Source: Pseudomonadota bacterium (GTDB taxonomy: Bacteria; Myxococcota_A; Polyangia; GCA-2747355). From it: a stretch of DNA of 64,000 bases. Below are positions 1 to 8,925 of this stretch, in pieces. Both the position numbers and the translations under genes were made by a program. Numbering within the stretch: position 1 is the first letter of the stretch; every line of letters begins with the position of its first letter. The notes under the pieces were generated by a model that worked only from the letters and a program-made list of their open reading frames with translations, did not search any database and had not been told where the DNA came from. Where the stretch lies: assembly GCA_016702545.1 (NCBI GenBank), contig JADJDT010000018.1, positions 1 through 64,000 of the forward strand, given 5' to 3'.

Positions 1-2171
1 TAGGTCGGTGAGCGCGTGGACTGGCTCGTTTCGGTCTTCCACGACAACGCGGGCGTGGTGCGGATCGCTCACGATCTCAATCTCGTCTTCAAGGTCGAGA
101 CCCACAACAGCCCGAGCGCCCTCGATCCCTACGGGGGCGCCATCACGGGCATCGTCGGCGTCAATCGCGACCCCTTCGGCACGGGCATGGGCGCCGCGCT
201 GCTTGCCAACACCTGGGGCTACTGCCTGGGGTCACCCTTCTACGCGGCACCGCTGCCGGAGGGCCTGCTGCACCCGCGACGCATCCGCGACGGCGTGCAC
301 CAGGGCGTGATCGACGGTGGCAACCAGAGCGGCATCCCCTACGTGCGCGGCTTCGAGTACTTCGACGATCGCTTCATCGGCAAGCCGCTGGTCTTCTGCG
401 GCACGCTGGGCCTGCTGCCGGCGACGGTCGGGGGTCGGCCAGCCGAGCGCAAGGAGATCAGCCCGGGCGACGTGATCGTGATGGTCGGCGGGCGCATCGG
501 CAAGGACGGCATCCACGGCGCGACCTTCTCCAGCGAGGCGCTCCACGCCGCGTCGCCCGCGCACGCGGTGCAGATCGGCGACCCGATCACGCAGAAGAAG
601 CTGATCGACATGTTGCTCGAGGCGCGAGACGCCGGGCTCTACCGCGCGCTGACGGACAACGGCGCCGGCGGGCTCAGCTCCTCGGTGGGCGAGATGGCGC
701 GCCTGAGCGGGGGTGCGGCGCTGGAGCTCGATCGCGCACCGCTCAAGTACGACGGGCTGATGCCGTGGGAGATCCTGCTCAGCGAGGCGCAGGAGCGCAT
801 GACGCTGGCCGTGGCCCCGGAGCAGGTCGAGGCGCTGCTGGCGCTGGCGCGGCGGCGCGAGGTCGAGGCGACGCCGATCGGCCACTTCACGGACGACGGA
901 CACCTCCGCGTGCGGCATGGCGGCCGGCTGGTCGCCGACCTCGAGCTGGACTTCCTCCACGGGGGTTGTCCGGAGCTGCAGCTACAGGCCCGCTGGACGC
1001 CGCCCGCGGGTGACGATCCGGCCGCGCTCGGCATCGATCTCGACGCGCTCGACTGCGGGTCGGCGCTGGTCGCGCTGCTCGCCGACCTCAACCTCTGCGC
1101 GAAGGTCGACAAGTGCCGGCAGTACGACCACGAGGTCAAGGGGCTGTCGGTGATCAAGCCGCTGGTCGGCGCGCGAGGCGACATCCCCGCGGACGCCACC
1201 GTGCTGCGCGTGCGGCACGGGGACGCGCGCGCGATCATCGTCGCCGATGCGATCGCGCCGCGGCTCTCGGATCTCGACCCCGGCGCGATGGCAGGCTGGG
1301 TCACCGACCTGGTCGTGCGGCGCATCGTCGCCGCCGGCGGTGAGCTCGGCCGCATCGCCGCGCTCGACAACTTCTGCTGGCCGGATCCGGTGCAGTCGGC
1401 CTCGACCCCCGACGGCGAGCAGAAGCTGGCCGGGCTGGTGCGCTGCTGCGAGACGCTGTTCGAGACCGCACGGGCGCTCGACCTGCCGCTGATCTCCGGC
1501 AAGGACAGCATGAAGAACGACTCGCTGCGCGGCGGCGTCAAGATCTCGATTCCGCCCACGCTGCTGCTCTCGGCGGTCGGTTGGATCGACGACGCCCGGC
1601 GCGCGCTCGACCTCACCATCGCCACCCCGGGCACGCCGATCTACGTCTTGGGCACGACCCGTCCGGCCCTCGGCGCCTCCGAGTTGCTGGCGCAGCTCGG
1701 GCGCCAGCACGGCACCCACGGCTCGTCGGTCGCGACGTGCCGCAACGCACGACCGCGGAGTGCCGCGCGGTCTGCGAGGCGCTGCAAGCGGCGATCGAGG
1801 CCGCCTGCGTGGTGGCGACGCAAGCCCCGCACGTCGGCGGTCTGGCGGTCGGGCTGGCGATGATGGCGTTGGCCTCCGAGCTCGGCATCGAGGCCGACCT
1901 GGCGGCGGCGCCGGCCGAGATTCCGCTCTCGACGGCCGCTTTGCTCTTCGCCGAGACGCCCTCGCGCTTCCTCGTCGCCGTGGCGCCCGACCGTGCCCAG
2001 GGCTTCGAGGACCTCTGCGACGAGCGGCGCGTGCCGTGGGGACGCATCGGCTCGACCGTGCCCGCCCAGCATCTGATGTTGGCCTGCGGCGCGGAGCGGC
2101 GCCCCGTGGTCGAGCTGCCGCTCGAGGCCCTGCACACGCGCTATCTGGAGACGCTGCGCCATGGGCTCTGA
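1..2171 (+). CDS. purL: Phosphoribosylformylglycinamidine synthase, synthetase subunit (5'-partial, frameshifted)
   Basis: Cytoplasmic purine-synthesis enzyme that converts FGAR to FGAM with ATP and glutamine-derived ammonia. About 720 residues are visible. Near the start is the ATP/Mg-binding stretch KVETHNSPSALDPYGG followed by NRDPFGTG; later come the second-half motifs SGKDSMKND and VGGLAVGLAMMA. The THNS form is known from long PurL proteins that work with a separate PurQ, and purQ follows with an 11 bp overlap. Two lesions are seen. The reading frame moves by one base near 1725-1740: frame 1 carries homology up to GTHGSSV, and frame 3 resumes with AECRAVCEALQ. Bases 1-3, directly before VGERVDWLVS, read TAG in the frame of the gene. 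Both are most easily explained as single-base sequence errors, because purL is a core gene and both flanks of the shift are well conserved. Confidence 0.9.
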
Positions 2172-2952
2172 GCGCGCAGTGCGGGTCGTGCTCCCGACGG
2201 GCCTCGGCATCAACTGCGAGGCCGAGACGGCGCATGCGTTCAAGACGGCCGGGGCGCAGGTCGACGCGCTCCACGTCAACGACTTGATCGCCGAGCCCGC
2301 GCGCCTGGCCCAGGCCCAGTTGCTGGTGTTGGCGGGGGGCTTCTCGTTCGGCGATCACCTCGGCGCCGGGCGGGCGCTCGCCAACCGCCTGCGCTGCCGC
2401 CTGGCCCACGCGCTCGAGTCCTTCATCGCCGACGGTGGCCTGGTGCTCGGCATCTGCAATGGCTTCCAGACGATGGTGCGGCTCGGCCTGTTGCCCGACG
2501 GCCGCCCGGGGCCACAGCGCTGCACGCTGGCGCACAACCGCCAGGGCACGTTCTACGACGGCTGGGTCACGCTGCGCGCCGAGCCGCGCTCGCCGTGCCT
2601 CTACACGCGCGGCATCGAGCGCCTCGAGGTCCCGGTACGCCACGGCGAGGGCCGACTGCTCGCACCGCCCGAGTTGCTGGAGCAGCTCGAGAGCGCCGCG
2701 CTGATCCCGCTGCGCTACATCGATCCCCAGAGCGGTGACCCGAGCGAGCAGTTTCCCGCCAATCCCAACGGATCGCTGGCGGCGGCCGCGGCGCTCTGCG
2801 ACGCGAGCGGTCGCGTCTTCGGGCTGATGCCGCATCCGGAGGCCTTCCTCTACCCCGAGAACCACCCCCAGTGGCGTCGGCGGCGCGCGAGCGCACAGGG
2901 TGACGGCCTGCAGATCTTCGTCAACGCCGTGGCGGCCTGTCGCGGCCGCTGA
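2161..2952 (+). CDS. purQ: Phosphoribosylformylglycinamidine synthase, glutaminase subunit
   Basis: Class I glutamine amidotransferase subunit that hydrolyses glutamine and passes ammonia to PurL. The 263-residue protein has the oxyanion/nucleophile elbow LGICNGFQ with catalytic Cys99, and the GLMPHPEA motif with His225 and Glu227 completing the triad. An early LVLAGGFSFGDHLGAG segment is typical of the PurQ family. The ATG lies within the 3' end of purL (11 bp overlap), so the two subunits are probably made from one message by coupled translation. Length is normal for the PurQ that pairs with long PurL. No damage is seen. Confidence 0.93.
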   Translation: MGSERAVRVVLPTGLGINCEAETAHAFKTAGAQVDALHVNDLIAEPARLAQAQLLVLAGGFSFGDHLGAGRALANRLRCRLAHALESFIADGGLVLGICNGFQTMVRLGLLPDGRPGPQRCTLAHNRQGTFYDGWVTLRAEPRSPCLYTRGIERLEVPVRHGEGRLLAPPELLEQLESAALIPLRYIDPQSGDPSEQFPANPNGSLAAAAALCDASGRVFGLMPHPEAFLYPENHPQWRRRRASAQGDGLQIFVNAVAACRGR

Positions 2953-2986
2953 GCCCCGGCAGGACCGCGCGGGGGAGAGCCCCACC

Positions 2987-3907
2987 GTGAGCGCAGAGAC
3001 CATCGTTGTCAGCGGGGGCGCCGGGTTCATCGGCAGCCACCTGGTGGATGCCTTCGTCGCGGCGGGCCATCGCGTGCTCGTGATCGACGATCTGTCGAGC
3101 GGGGTGCGCGCGCAGGTCAACCCGGCCGCCGAGCTGCACGTGCTCGACGTGCGCAGCGCCGAGGCGGCCCAGCTGGTCGAGCAGTCGGGCGCAACCGCAC
3201 TCTGCCACCAGGCGGCCCAGATCGACGTACGCGCCTCCGTCGCAGATCCGCGACGGGACGCCGAGATCAACATCCTCGGCCTGCTCAACCTGGTGGAGGC
3301 GGGGCGCCGCGGGCGCCTCGCGCGCGTGCTCTTCGCATCGAGCGGCGGCACGGTCTACGGCGAGCAGCAGTGCTTCCCCGCCGACGAGGACCACCCGACC
3401 CGCCCGATCTCGCCCTATGGCGTGAGCAAGCTCAGCTGCGAGCACTACCTCGGCTACTACCAGGCGACGCACGGCCTCGCGGTCACCTGCCTGCGCTACG
3501 CCAATGTCTACGGCCCCCGGCAGCAGGCGCATGGCGAGGCGGGCGTGGTCGCCATCTTCCTCGGGCGGCTGCTGCGCGGCGAGGCGCCGCTGATCTACGG
3601 CGACGGCGAGCAGACGCGCGACTACGTCTACGTCGGCGACGTAGCGGCGGCCAACCTGCGGGCGCTGACGGCCCACGGCTTCGGCGTCTACAACGTGGGC
3701 ACGGGCGTCGAGACCTCGGTCAATGCGTTGTTGACGGCGCTGCGCGCGATCGTCGGCGGGCCCGCCGGACGACACGCCGAGGCGCGTACCGGCGAGCAGC
3801 GCCGCAGCGCGATCACCGCCGCGCGGCTCGAGCGCGCCCTCGGCTGGCGGCCCGAGACGACGCTGGCGGAGGGGCTGCGACGCACGGCCGCCTGGTTCCG
3901 CCCGTGA
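2987..3907 (+). CDS. NAD-dependent epimerase/dehydratase, GalE-like
   Basis: Extended short-chain dehydrogenase of the UDP-glucose 4-epimerase group, acting on nucleotide sugars for envelope polysaccharide. The 306-residue protein opens with the Rossmann NAD-binding motif GGAGFIGSH, followed by SSGGTVYGE and the catalytic YGVSK (YxxxK); RYANVYGPRQ and a GDGEQTRDYVYVGD segment are typical of this family. I chose the GTG at 2987, which has a purine-rich GGGGGAGAG site just upstream and puts the Rossmann motif right at the N-terminus; an in-frame ATG at 2900 would add a non-conserved stretch inside purQ. The gene follows purQ by 34 bp and is followed closely by a membrane protein gene. The exact substrate cannot be told from sequence alone. 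Confidence 0.85.
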   Translation: MSAETIVVSGGAGFIGSHLVDAFVAAGHRVLVIDDLSSGVRAQVNPAAELHVLDVRSAEAAQLVEQSGATALCHQAAQIDVRASVADPRRDAEINILGLLNLVEAGRRGRLARVLFASSGGTVYGEQQCFPADEDHPTRPISPYGVSKLSCEHYLGYYQATHGLAVTCLRYANVYGPRQQAHGEAGVVAIFLGRLLRGEAPLIYGDGEQTRDYVYVGDVAAANLRALTAHGFGVYNVGTGVETSVNALLTALRAIVGGPAGRHAEARTGEQRRSAITAARLERALGWRPETTLAEGLRRTAAWFRP

Positions 3908-3962
3908 AGCCGGCCTCCTCGCCGCGCTGCTGCGCCGCGACAAGCTCCTGACCCTCACCTTC

Positions 3963-5426
3963 GTGCTGCTCGCCGGCGCGCACCTGCTGCCGCTGCTGCT
4001 CGCGCGCCATCTGCCGATGGGCGATGTCCCCGCGCACCTGGCGGTGGTGCAGATCTGGCGCACGCCCGTCGGCCAGGGCCTGATGGGCCAGGCCTATGAG
4101 CATCGCAGCGTCCTCCCGCCCTATCTGACCTACTACGGCACGCTGCGCCTGCTCGGCAGCGTCCTCAGTCTGGAGGCGGCGAACAAGCTGATCCTCGTGG
4201 CCTACGTGCTCGCGCTGCCGCTCAGCTTGGCCTATCTCCTCGGCGCCTTCGGCCGCGACCGCCGGCTCGCGCTGCTCGGCTTCCCGCTGATCTACAACGT
4301 CTGCTTCACCCACGGCTTCGTCGCCAATCTGCTGGCCTTGCCGCTGCTGCTGGGCACGCTCGGCCTGCTGCAGCACTACCTGCGCGGGCCCACGCTGCGG
4401 CGCGAGCTGCTGCTGGCGCTGCTCGTCGCCGCGGTCTATTTCACGCACGTGCTGGCGGCGGCCCCCTTCGCCATCGCCGCGCCGATCGTCTTCTTCGCCC
4501 ACGTGCGCCGGCCGCGGGCGGTGCTGCGGCGCAGCCTCTTCGTTTGGCCCACGCTGGCCTTCGCCCTGGTTTGGACGCTACACAGCGCCGGGGGCCAGGG
4601 TTTCGGCGGTCCACACCGCACGCCGGCGGTCAACCTGGTGGTGGCGCTCGACTGGATCAACAACTTCCTCGTCGGCTCGGTCGACGAGCTCGCGCTGCTT
4701 GCCGTAGCAGGCACGCTGATCGCGTGCCTCCTGCTCCCCGCCCGCGGGGCCGACGCGGTCGCGCTGCCGCGCGGCCACTGGGCGCTCGGCGCCAGCGCGC
4801 TCGCGATCACCGCCTGCTACTTCGTTGCGCCGGGGCATCTCGACCAGCCCTGGTATCACTGGGCGACCAACGTCCGCCTGGTGCTGCCTGCGCTGCTGCT
4901 GCTGCTGACCCTGCCGCAGGCGCGACTCAGCGGTGCGCGCGCCCTGCTGCTGGCGCCGCTGGTCGTCCTGACGCTGTGGAGTGCCGTCGTGACCGCCCAA
5001 GGCTTCCGCGCCTTCGACGCGACCGTCCGACACCTCGACCGCGTGCTACCTGCCATCCCCGCCGACCGCCGCGTGCTGTCGCTCGTCTACGACGAGACCG
5101 ATGGCGTGCACCAGGGCTTCCCCCTGCGTCACCTGCCGCTGCTCTATCAGGTACGCCAGGGCGGCTACATGCCCTACGACTTCGACATGCCGATGATGCC
5201 GATCGGCTATCACGGCGCCGCGACCCCCGCCCCCTTCTTCAAGAACCCGCAGGACTTCCGCTACGCCGAGCACGGCCGCTACTACGACTACTTCCTGGCG
5301 ATCTTTCGTGCACCCGGCGAAGCCGGCCCGACCCTCGCCGGTGCCACCACCGAACAAGTGCGGCTCGTCACGCAAAGCGGGCGCTTCGCCGTCTACCAGA
5401 ACCTGGGCAGCACGGCGCCGCCGTGA
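3963..5426 (+). CDS. Polytopic inner-membrane protein, possibly GT-C glycosyltransferase-like
   Basis: Integral membrane protein of about 487 residues with roughly ten hydrophobic segments, and a last ~130 residues that look periplasmic and soluble. An early loop has MGDVPAHLA, which resembles the acidic first-loop motif of GT-C glycosyltransferases (D followed by H), but this is only suggestive. I do not recognise the family with confidence. The frame stays open upstream of the GTG at 3963 with a plausible hydrophilic lead (residues RRDKLL), so the true start may lie further upstream and overlap the epimerase gene. Its position behind a nucleotide-sugar epimerase would fit a role in glycan assembly. 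A damaged partial copy of its middle lies 2.4 kb downstream at 6738-6830. Confidence 0.7.
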   Translation: MLLAGAHLLPLLLARHLPMGDVPAHLAVVQIWRTPVGQGLMGQAYEHRSVLPPYLTYYGTLRLLGSVLSLEAANKLILVAYVLALPLSLAYLLGAFGRDRRLALLGFPLIYNVCFTHGFVANLLALPLLLGTLGLLQHYLRGPTLRRELLLALLVAAVYFTHVLAAAPFAIAAPIVFFAHVRRPRAVLRRSLFVWPTLAFALVWTLHSAGGQGFGGPHRTPAVNLVVALDWINNFLVGSVDELALLAVAGTLIACLLLPARGADAVALPRGHWALGASALAITACYFVAPGHLDQPWYHWATNVRLVLPALLLLLTLPQARLSGARALLLAPLVVLTLWSAVVTAQGFRAFDATVRHLDRVLPAIPADRRVLSLVYDETDGVHQGFPLRHLPLLYQVRQGGYMPYDFDMPMMPIGYHGAATPAPFFKNPQDFRYAEHGRYYDYFLAIFRAPGEAGPTLAGATTEQVRLVTQSGRFAVYQNLGSTAPP

Positions 5427-5446
5427 CCGAAGGGTTTCACGCGAAG

Positions 5447-5503
5447 ATGGCGCTCACCATGCGGCTGATCGGACGCGCGTTGCGTCGAGGGAGACGGGCG
5501 TGA
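5447..5503 (+). CDS. Possible 18-codon leader ORF
   Basis: Short ORF in the gap between two membrane protein genes. It encodes MALTMRLIGRALRRGRRA, a basic peptide, and its TGA overlaps the GTG start of the next gene (GTGA). It could couple translation into the downstream gene, whose own GTG is weak. There is no strong ribosome-binding site in front of it and such ORFs arise by chance in GC-rich DNA, so confidence is low. Confidence 0.2.
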   Translation: MALTMRLIGRALRRGRRA

Positions 5504-6648
5504 TCAAGAGAAGGACCATTGGGCATGCTTTCGTGGGACTCGGTGCCATCCTCGGATGCACGACGGCGCTTATCCTCGTCGCAAAGCTCTCCAACCGGGG
5601 GCGCCCGCCGGCGCTGGACGTCGAGGCTTGGTGCGGTGCCGTGGCAGGTTGGCTGCTCCTCTGTGGGTGGGGCACGCTGCGTCGGCATCGCTGGGCCCGG
5701 CCGATGGCCCTCGTTTCTGCGTGGTGCGTCGGCGTGCTCGGACTGGTCGTGTCCCTGAACACGCTCTTCTACGGCGCCGCCCGCGATCGCTTCTTAACCT
5801 TCCTGCCGGGTGCACTGGCCAGCGTGCTGCTGGTCTGCTGGCCGGCAGGAATCGTGCTCTGGCGCTTCCACGGGCGAAAGGGGCAGGCGCTCTTCGGGCC
5901 GTCGGGAGGGGATGAAGGCGACACGGAGGATGCTCCGCCCTCGCCCACCGTCGCCGCCCCGGACGACGGGGCGACGCCGACCACCGCTGACATGGCGCGT
6001 TCGGCGGCCGGGGAGACGAAGACATTTCGCCTTGGCTCGCAGGCAATCGCGCGGGAACGGACACGACTGCTCGTCTTCTTTGCGGGGTTTGCTGTCATTT
6101 ACGGCGCCACCCAGCTCTTGGCGGCGAGGCCGAGGCCGGCGATCGACTTGCCCGTGCTGCTCGCCGTCTTGACGATCGTGTCCGCAGGCAGTGTGCTTGC
6201 ACTGCGGAGCAGGATGCGCCAGCTGCGGAGTCTGCGCTTCGAGATCGACCCGCACGGGATTGCACAAGCGGTGCGTGACGCCCCGCGGCGATGGATCAGC
6301 CGCCGCGATCTTCGCCGGGTGGTAACCATCGACGGGTTGGGCTTGGCGCTGCACAGCACCGGCAAGCGGACACCGCTGTGGGTGCCCGCATCCGTCGAGG
6401 GTTTCGACGAGCTTGCCGCGCGCCTGACGGCGTGGGAGGGCGTGGAGCACCAATCACTGCCGCCGCGACGAACCAGGGTCTGGCTGGGCTACGCGTTGAG
6501 CTTGCTCCTGATGGCGGCCATGATCGTCCCGGCCCTGCTCCTCGCTCGTCACCTCGGGTCCCAGCGAGTGGTCTTCCTGCTTCCTGCGCTCGTGGTCGTG
6601 ACGCTCGTGCTCGGCCGCCGCTACGATCCTCCCTTGATCGGCCTCTGA
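5500..6648 (+). CDS. Membrane protein of unknown function
   Basis: Protein of about 382 residues with around eight predicted membrane segments in two groups of four, separated by a hydrophilic, acidic and threonine/alanine-rich stretch (residues ~145-180). The second half contains a soluble segment with a bPH-like look (RRLRRVV, a W-containing strand) between transmembrane pairs, but I cannot assign a family. The GTG at 5500 was chosen because it is preceded by GAGGGAGA and directly begins the first hydrophobic segment; the open frame further upstream has no membrane-protein character. It stands 73 bp behind another membrane protein gene in the same orientation and could share its transcript. 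Nothing in the sequence shows its function. Confidence 0.65.
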   Translation: MIKRRTIGHAFVGLGAILGCTTALILVAKLSNRGRPPALDVEAWCGAVAGWLLLCGWGTLRRHRWARPMALVSAWCVGVLGLVVSLNTLFYGAARDRFLTFLPGALASVLLVCWPAGIVLWRFHGRKGQALFGPSGGDEGDTEDAPPSPTVAAPDDGATPTTADMARSAAGETKTFRLGSQAIARERTRLLVFFAGFAVIYGATQLLAARPRPAIDLPVLLAVLTIVSAGSVLALRSRMRQLRSLRFEIDPHGIAQAVRDAPRRWISRRDLRRVVTIDGLGLALHSTGKRTPLWVPASVEGFDELAARLTAWEGVEHQSLPPRRTRVWLGYALSLLLMAAMIVPALLLARHLGSQRVVFLLPALVVVTLVLGRRYDPPLIGL

Positions 6649-6737
6649 TCCTCGTCGCCACGACCCACCTGACGCGAGACACCCGTCAGGCAAGGCGCGA
6701 ACGCGGAGCGATCGGAGCGGCCAGCGTGACCCTCCAA

Positions 6738-6830
6738 TCTGCTGGCCCAGCCGCGCTTGCTCACCCCGCTCTGCTCACCTCGCTCGGGCTGCTCCAGCAT
6801 CACCTGCTCGCGCCGACCCTGCCTCGCTAG
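6738..6830 (+). pseudogene. Remnant of a duplicated membrane protein gene (copy of the 3963-5426 gene)
   Basis: The last codons before the TAG at 6828 read LLTSLGLLQHHLLAPTLPR, and the intact gene at about 4345-4400 has LLGTLGLLQHYLRGPTLRR: 13 of 19 residues agree in the same order, and the DNA agrees well too. Just upstream (about 6736-6748) the DNA also shares the 13-base run CAATCTGCTGGCC with the intact gene, but in another frame. This is best read as a decayed tandem partial duplication. The rest of the 330 bp between 6649 and the stop of the next gene at 6980 shows nothing else I can support. Confidence 0.5.
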
Positions 6831-6979
6831 CGACTCTTGGCCTTTGGGCGTGTTGGCACACTGTTCCTGGGCGAGACGCCGGGGGTGAAGCGGGCGGTGA
6901 AGCGGGGGGACGCGCGGGACGCGGCTTGGCAGCCATGCTGGCGCAGCGATGCTGCTGCCGCATCAACCCTGGCCGGGCG

Positions 6980-8359
6980 CTAACGAGGAACCGGCCGTGC
7001 CAGGAGCGCCGTGATCCGTCGCACGGCCTGGCGCGCCTCGATGAAGAGCGGCGTGGTTGGTCCGAGCTGCAGGTACTGGCGGTAGGCGGCGAGCGCTGCT
7101 TGCGGGTCGCTGAGCATCTGCTCGTGGACGCGCGCGAGCTCGTAGAGCGCCGTCTGGGCCAGCGGATGCCGGGAATCAGCGAGCGTGACCCCCTCGAGTA
7201 GTCGCACGGCGCTGGCCGCGTCGCCACGCGCAATTGCCCGCTCGGCGCGCTGGTAGTCGAGCAAGACAGGGTCTGGGGCACCGCGACCCTCGCCACCCGC
7301 CAACGCGCTACCGGAGGCCTCGGCGTCGGCACGATCCGACGGTACTCCCGTGCGCGGGCGCACTGCCGGAGCGGCGGCAGCGCGCGTCGCCGCTCTTGAC
7401 GAAGGCGCGGCAGTGGGCATCGCGGACGCCTGGGCGGCGAGGGGCGGCGCGGCGCTTGTTGCCGCAGCAGGCTCGCCGCTGGAGGTGGCAACCGCGGCGC
7501 CCCGGGCGAGCTGACCGGACCGGGGCACGCGCCGGAAGAGCGCGTACGCCGCTGCGTCCATCAGTTCCAGCGCGAGTCCCGCCTTCGTCGCTGTCAGCAT
7601 GCTGCCCCCAGCGATCGCTTGCCGACGGCCGCCGGGGGTGACGAAAAGCGTGTGTCCCTCGAGCACCGCGACACGTGTGCTGTGCGCGCCGACGGTGACG
7701 GAGAAGACCGTGCCGGTCACACGCACGATGCCGTGGGGAGTCCGTACGCGAACCGCCTCGTCGCGCGATCGGCCGTGCACGGCAACCAGCGCCGCGCCGC
7801 TGCGCACCAGGACCTGCTTGAGCCGCAGGCGGCTGTGCTCGAGCGAGATGCGGGCCTCCGGCTGCAGCGTGATGCGCATCGCCTGACCGAGGCGCAGCGA
7901 AAGGGCTTGGCCTTCCCCGGCGACGAGATCCGTACCCTCGCTGAGGGCCAGGGCGCCCCAGCTCGGCCCCGCCTCAATCGTTGCCGCCACCGCTGCCGTC
8001 CGCGCCTGGCGCGCGGGCGCGAACACGAGCAGCAGCCAGGCCGCAACCGACCCCACCGCGACGATGCTCATCGCGGCGTAGAGCGGGCCTCGGCGCCGCG
8101 GCAGCCATGCGGCCTCGGCCAGCGCTCGCCCTACGAGCGCGTCATCGTGCTCGGCGGTGGCATCCGGCGCCTCGATCGCCCGCCACGCGGCCAGCACCCG
8201 CTCGAGCCTTTCGACCTCGACACGCGGCCGCGCCACACCAGGCGACGACTCCTCGAGCTGGCGCTCGATCCGCGCGCGCTGCTCGGGCGAGGCCGTGGGC
8301 TGCAGAGCCTCGAACAACTCGCTGGTCGATACCTCCTCGGATCCGTGCCGTCGCATCAT
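6980..8359 (-). CDS. FecR-domain anti-sigma-like protein with C-terminal TPR
   Basis: Membrane-anchored regulator, probably the anti-sigma partner of the ECF factor encoded just upstream. The 459-residue protein starts with a short cytoplasmic part of about 110 residues, followed by one transmembrane segment (YAAMSIVAVGSVAAWLLLVF). The periplasmic part has a FecR-type domain: VRVRTPHGIVRVTGTVFSV, then VAVLEGHTLFVTPGG. A long Ala/Ser/Pro-rich linker leads to a C-terminal TPR-like region (~375-450, with YQRAERAIARGDAASAVRLLEG and YELARVHEQM). Its ATG overlaps the sigma gene's stop by 4 bp (ATGA), the classical arrangement for a sigma/anti-sigma pair. FecR domains sense envelope or substrate signals in known systems; which signal applies here is unknown. 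Confidence 0.8.
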   Translation of the reverse strand: MMRRHGSEEVSTSELFEALQPTASPEQRARIERQLEESSPGVARPRVEVERLERVLAAWRAIEAPDATAEHDDALVGRALAEAAWLPRRRGPLYAAMSIVAVGSVAAWLLLVFAPARQARTAAVAATIEAGPSWGALALSEGTDLVAGEGQALSLRLGQAMRITLQPEARISLEHSRLRLKQVLVRSGAALVAVHGRSRDEAVRVRTPHGIVRVTGTVFSVTVGAHSTRVAVLEGHTLFVTPGGRRQAIAGGSMLTATKAGLALELMDAAAYALFRRVPRSGQLARGAAVATSSGEPAAATSAAPPLAAQASAMPTAAPSSRAATRAAAAPAVRPRTGVPSDRADAEASGSALAGGEGRGAPDPVLLDYQRAERAIARGDAASAVRLLEGVTLADSRHPLAQTALYELARVHEQMLSDPQAALAAYRQYLQLGPTTPLFIEARQAVRRITALLARPVPR

Positions 8360-8925
8360 GACGACACCTCCGCCAGGCGATCATCAGCGCTCGCACGCGA
8401 AGGGCAGCCCTCGACATGGGCGCGGATGCGCTCGCGCGCTGCGCGCAGGCGCGTGCTGACCGTGCCCTGGGGCAGCTCCAGCAGCTCGGCGATCTCGCGC
8501 GTCGTATAGCCCTCGATGTCGCGCAACAGAAACACCATGCGCTGATCGACCGGAAGACCGGCGACCACGGCGCGCATCTGCGCCAGCTCGGCGCCTGAGT
8601 CTGTTCGGCCGGGGCTCGCGGCATGGGCTGCCGCGTCGGCGACGGCGGCCAGCGAGATGACCTTACTGCGCGAGCGAATGTGCCGCCATGCTGTGCGCAA
8701 CGCGATGCGGATCATCCACGTGCTGAGACGCGCTTCACCGCGGTAGGTATCGATCGAGCGCACGATCTCGATCAGGGCCAGTTGGGTCACGTCATCGAGT
8801 TCGGCGTCGGCCCCGATGACACGGCGCAGGCAGCCGCGAATCGCGGGGAGCTCGCGGCTCAACAGGCGGTCGAGGGCGTTGCGATCGCCGTGACGTGCCC
8901 GCCAGACGAGCCAGGCCTCTGACAT
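8356..8925 (-). CDS. ECF-family RNA polymerase sigma factor
   Basis: Alternative sigma factor of the sigma-70 ECF group, 189 residues, the usual ECF length. Region 2 is seen at residues ~25-90 (DVTQLALIEIVRSI, then LSTWMIRIALRTAWRHIR, the -10 recognition and melting part). Region 4 is at ~125-175 with LPVDQRMVFLLRDIEGY and the helix-turn-helix TTREIAELLELPQGTVSTRL. Translation is coupled on both sides: the upstream gene's stop and this ATG overlap as TGATG, and its own stop overlaps the FecR gene. This places the factor third in a four-gene operon, behind a lipoprotein and an outer-membrane-like protein, so those two may belong to the sensing pathway. No promoter matching an obvious ECF consensus was recognised. 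Confidence 0.92.
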   Translation of the reverse strand: MSEAWLVWRARHGDRNALDRLLSRELPAIRGCLRRVIGADAELDDVTQLALIEIVRSIDTYRGEARLSTWMIRIALRTAWRHIRSRSKVISLAAVADAAAHAASPGRTDSGAELAQMRAVVAGLPVDQRMVFLLRDIEGYTTREIAELLELPQGTVSTRLRAARERIRAHVEGCPSRASADDRLAEVSS

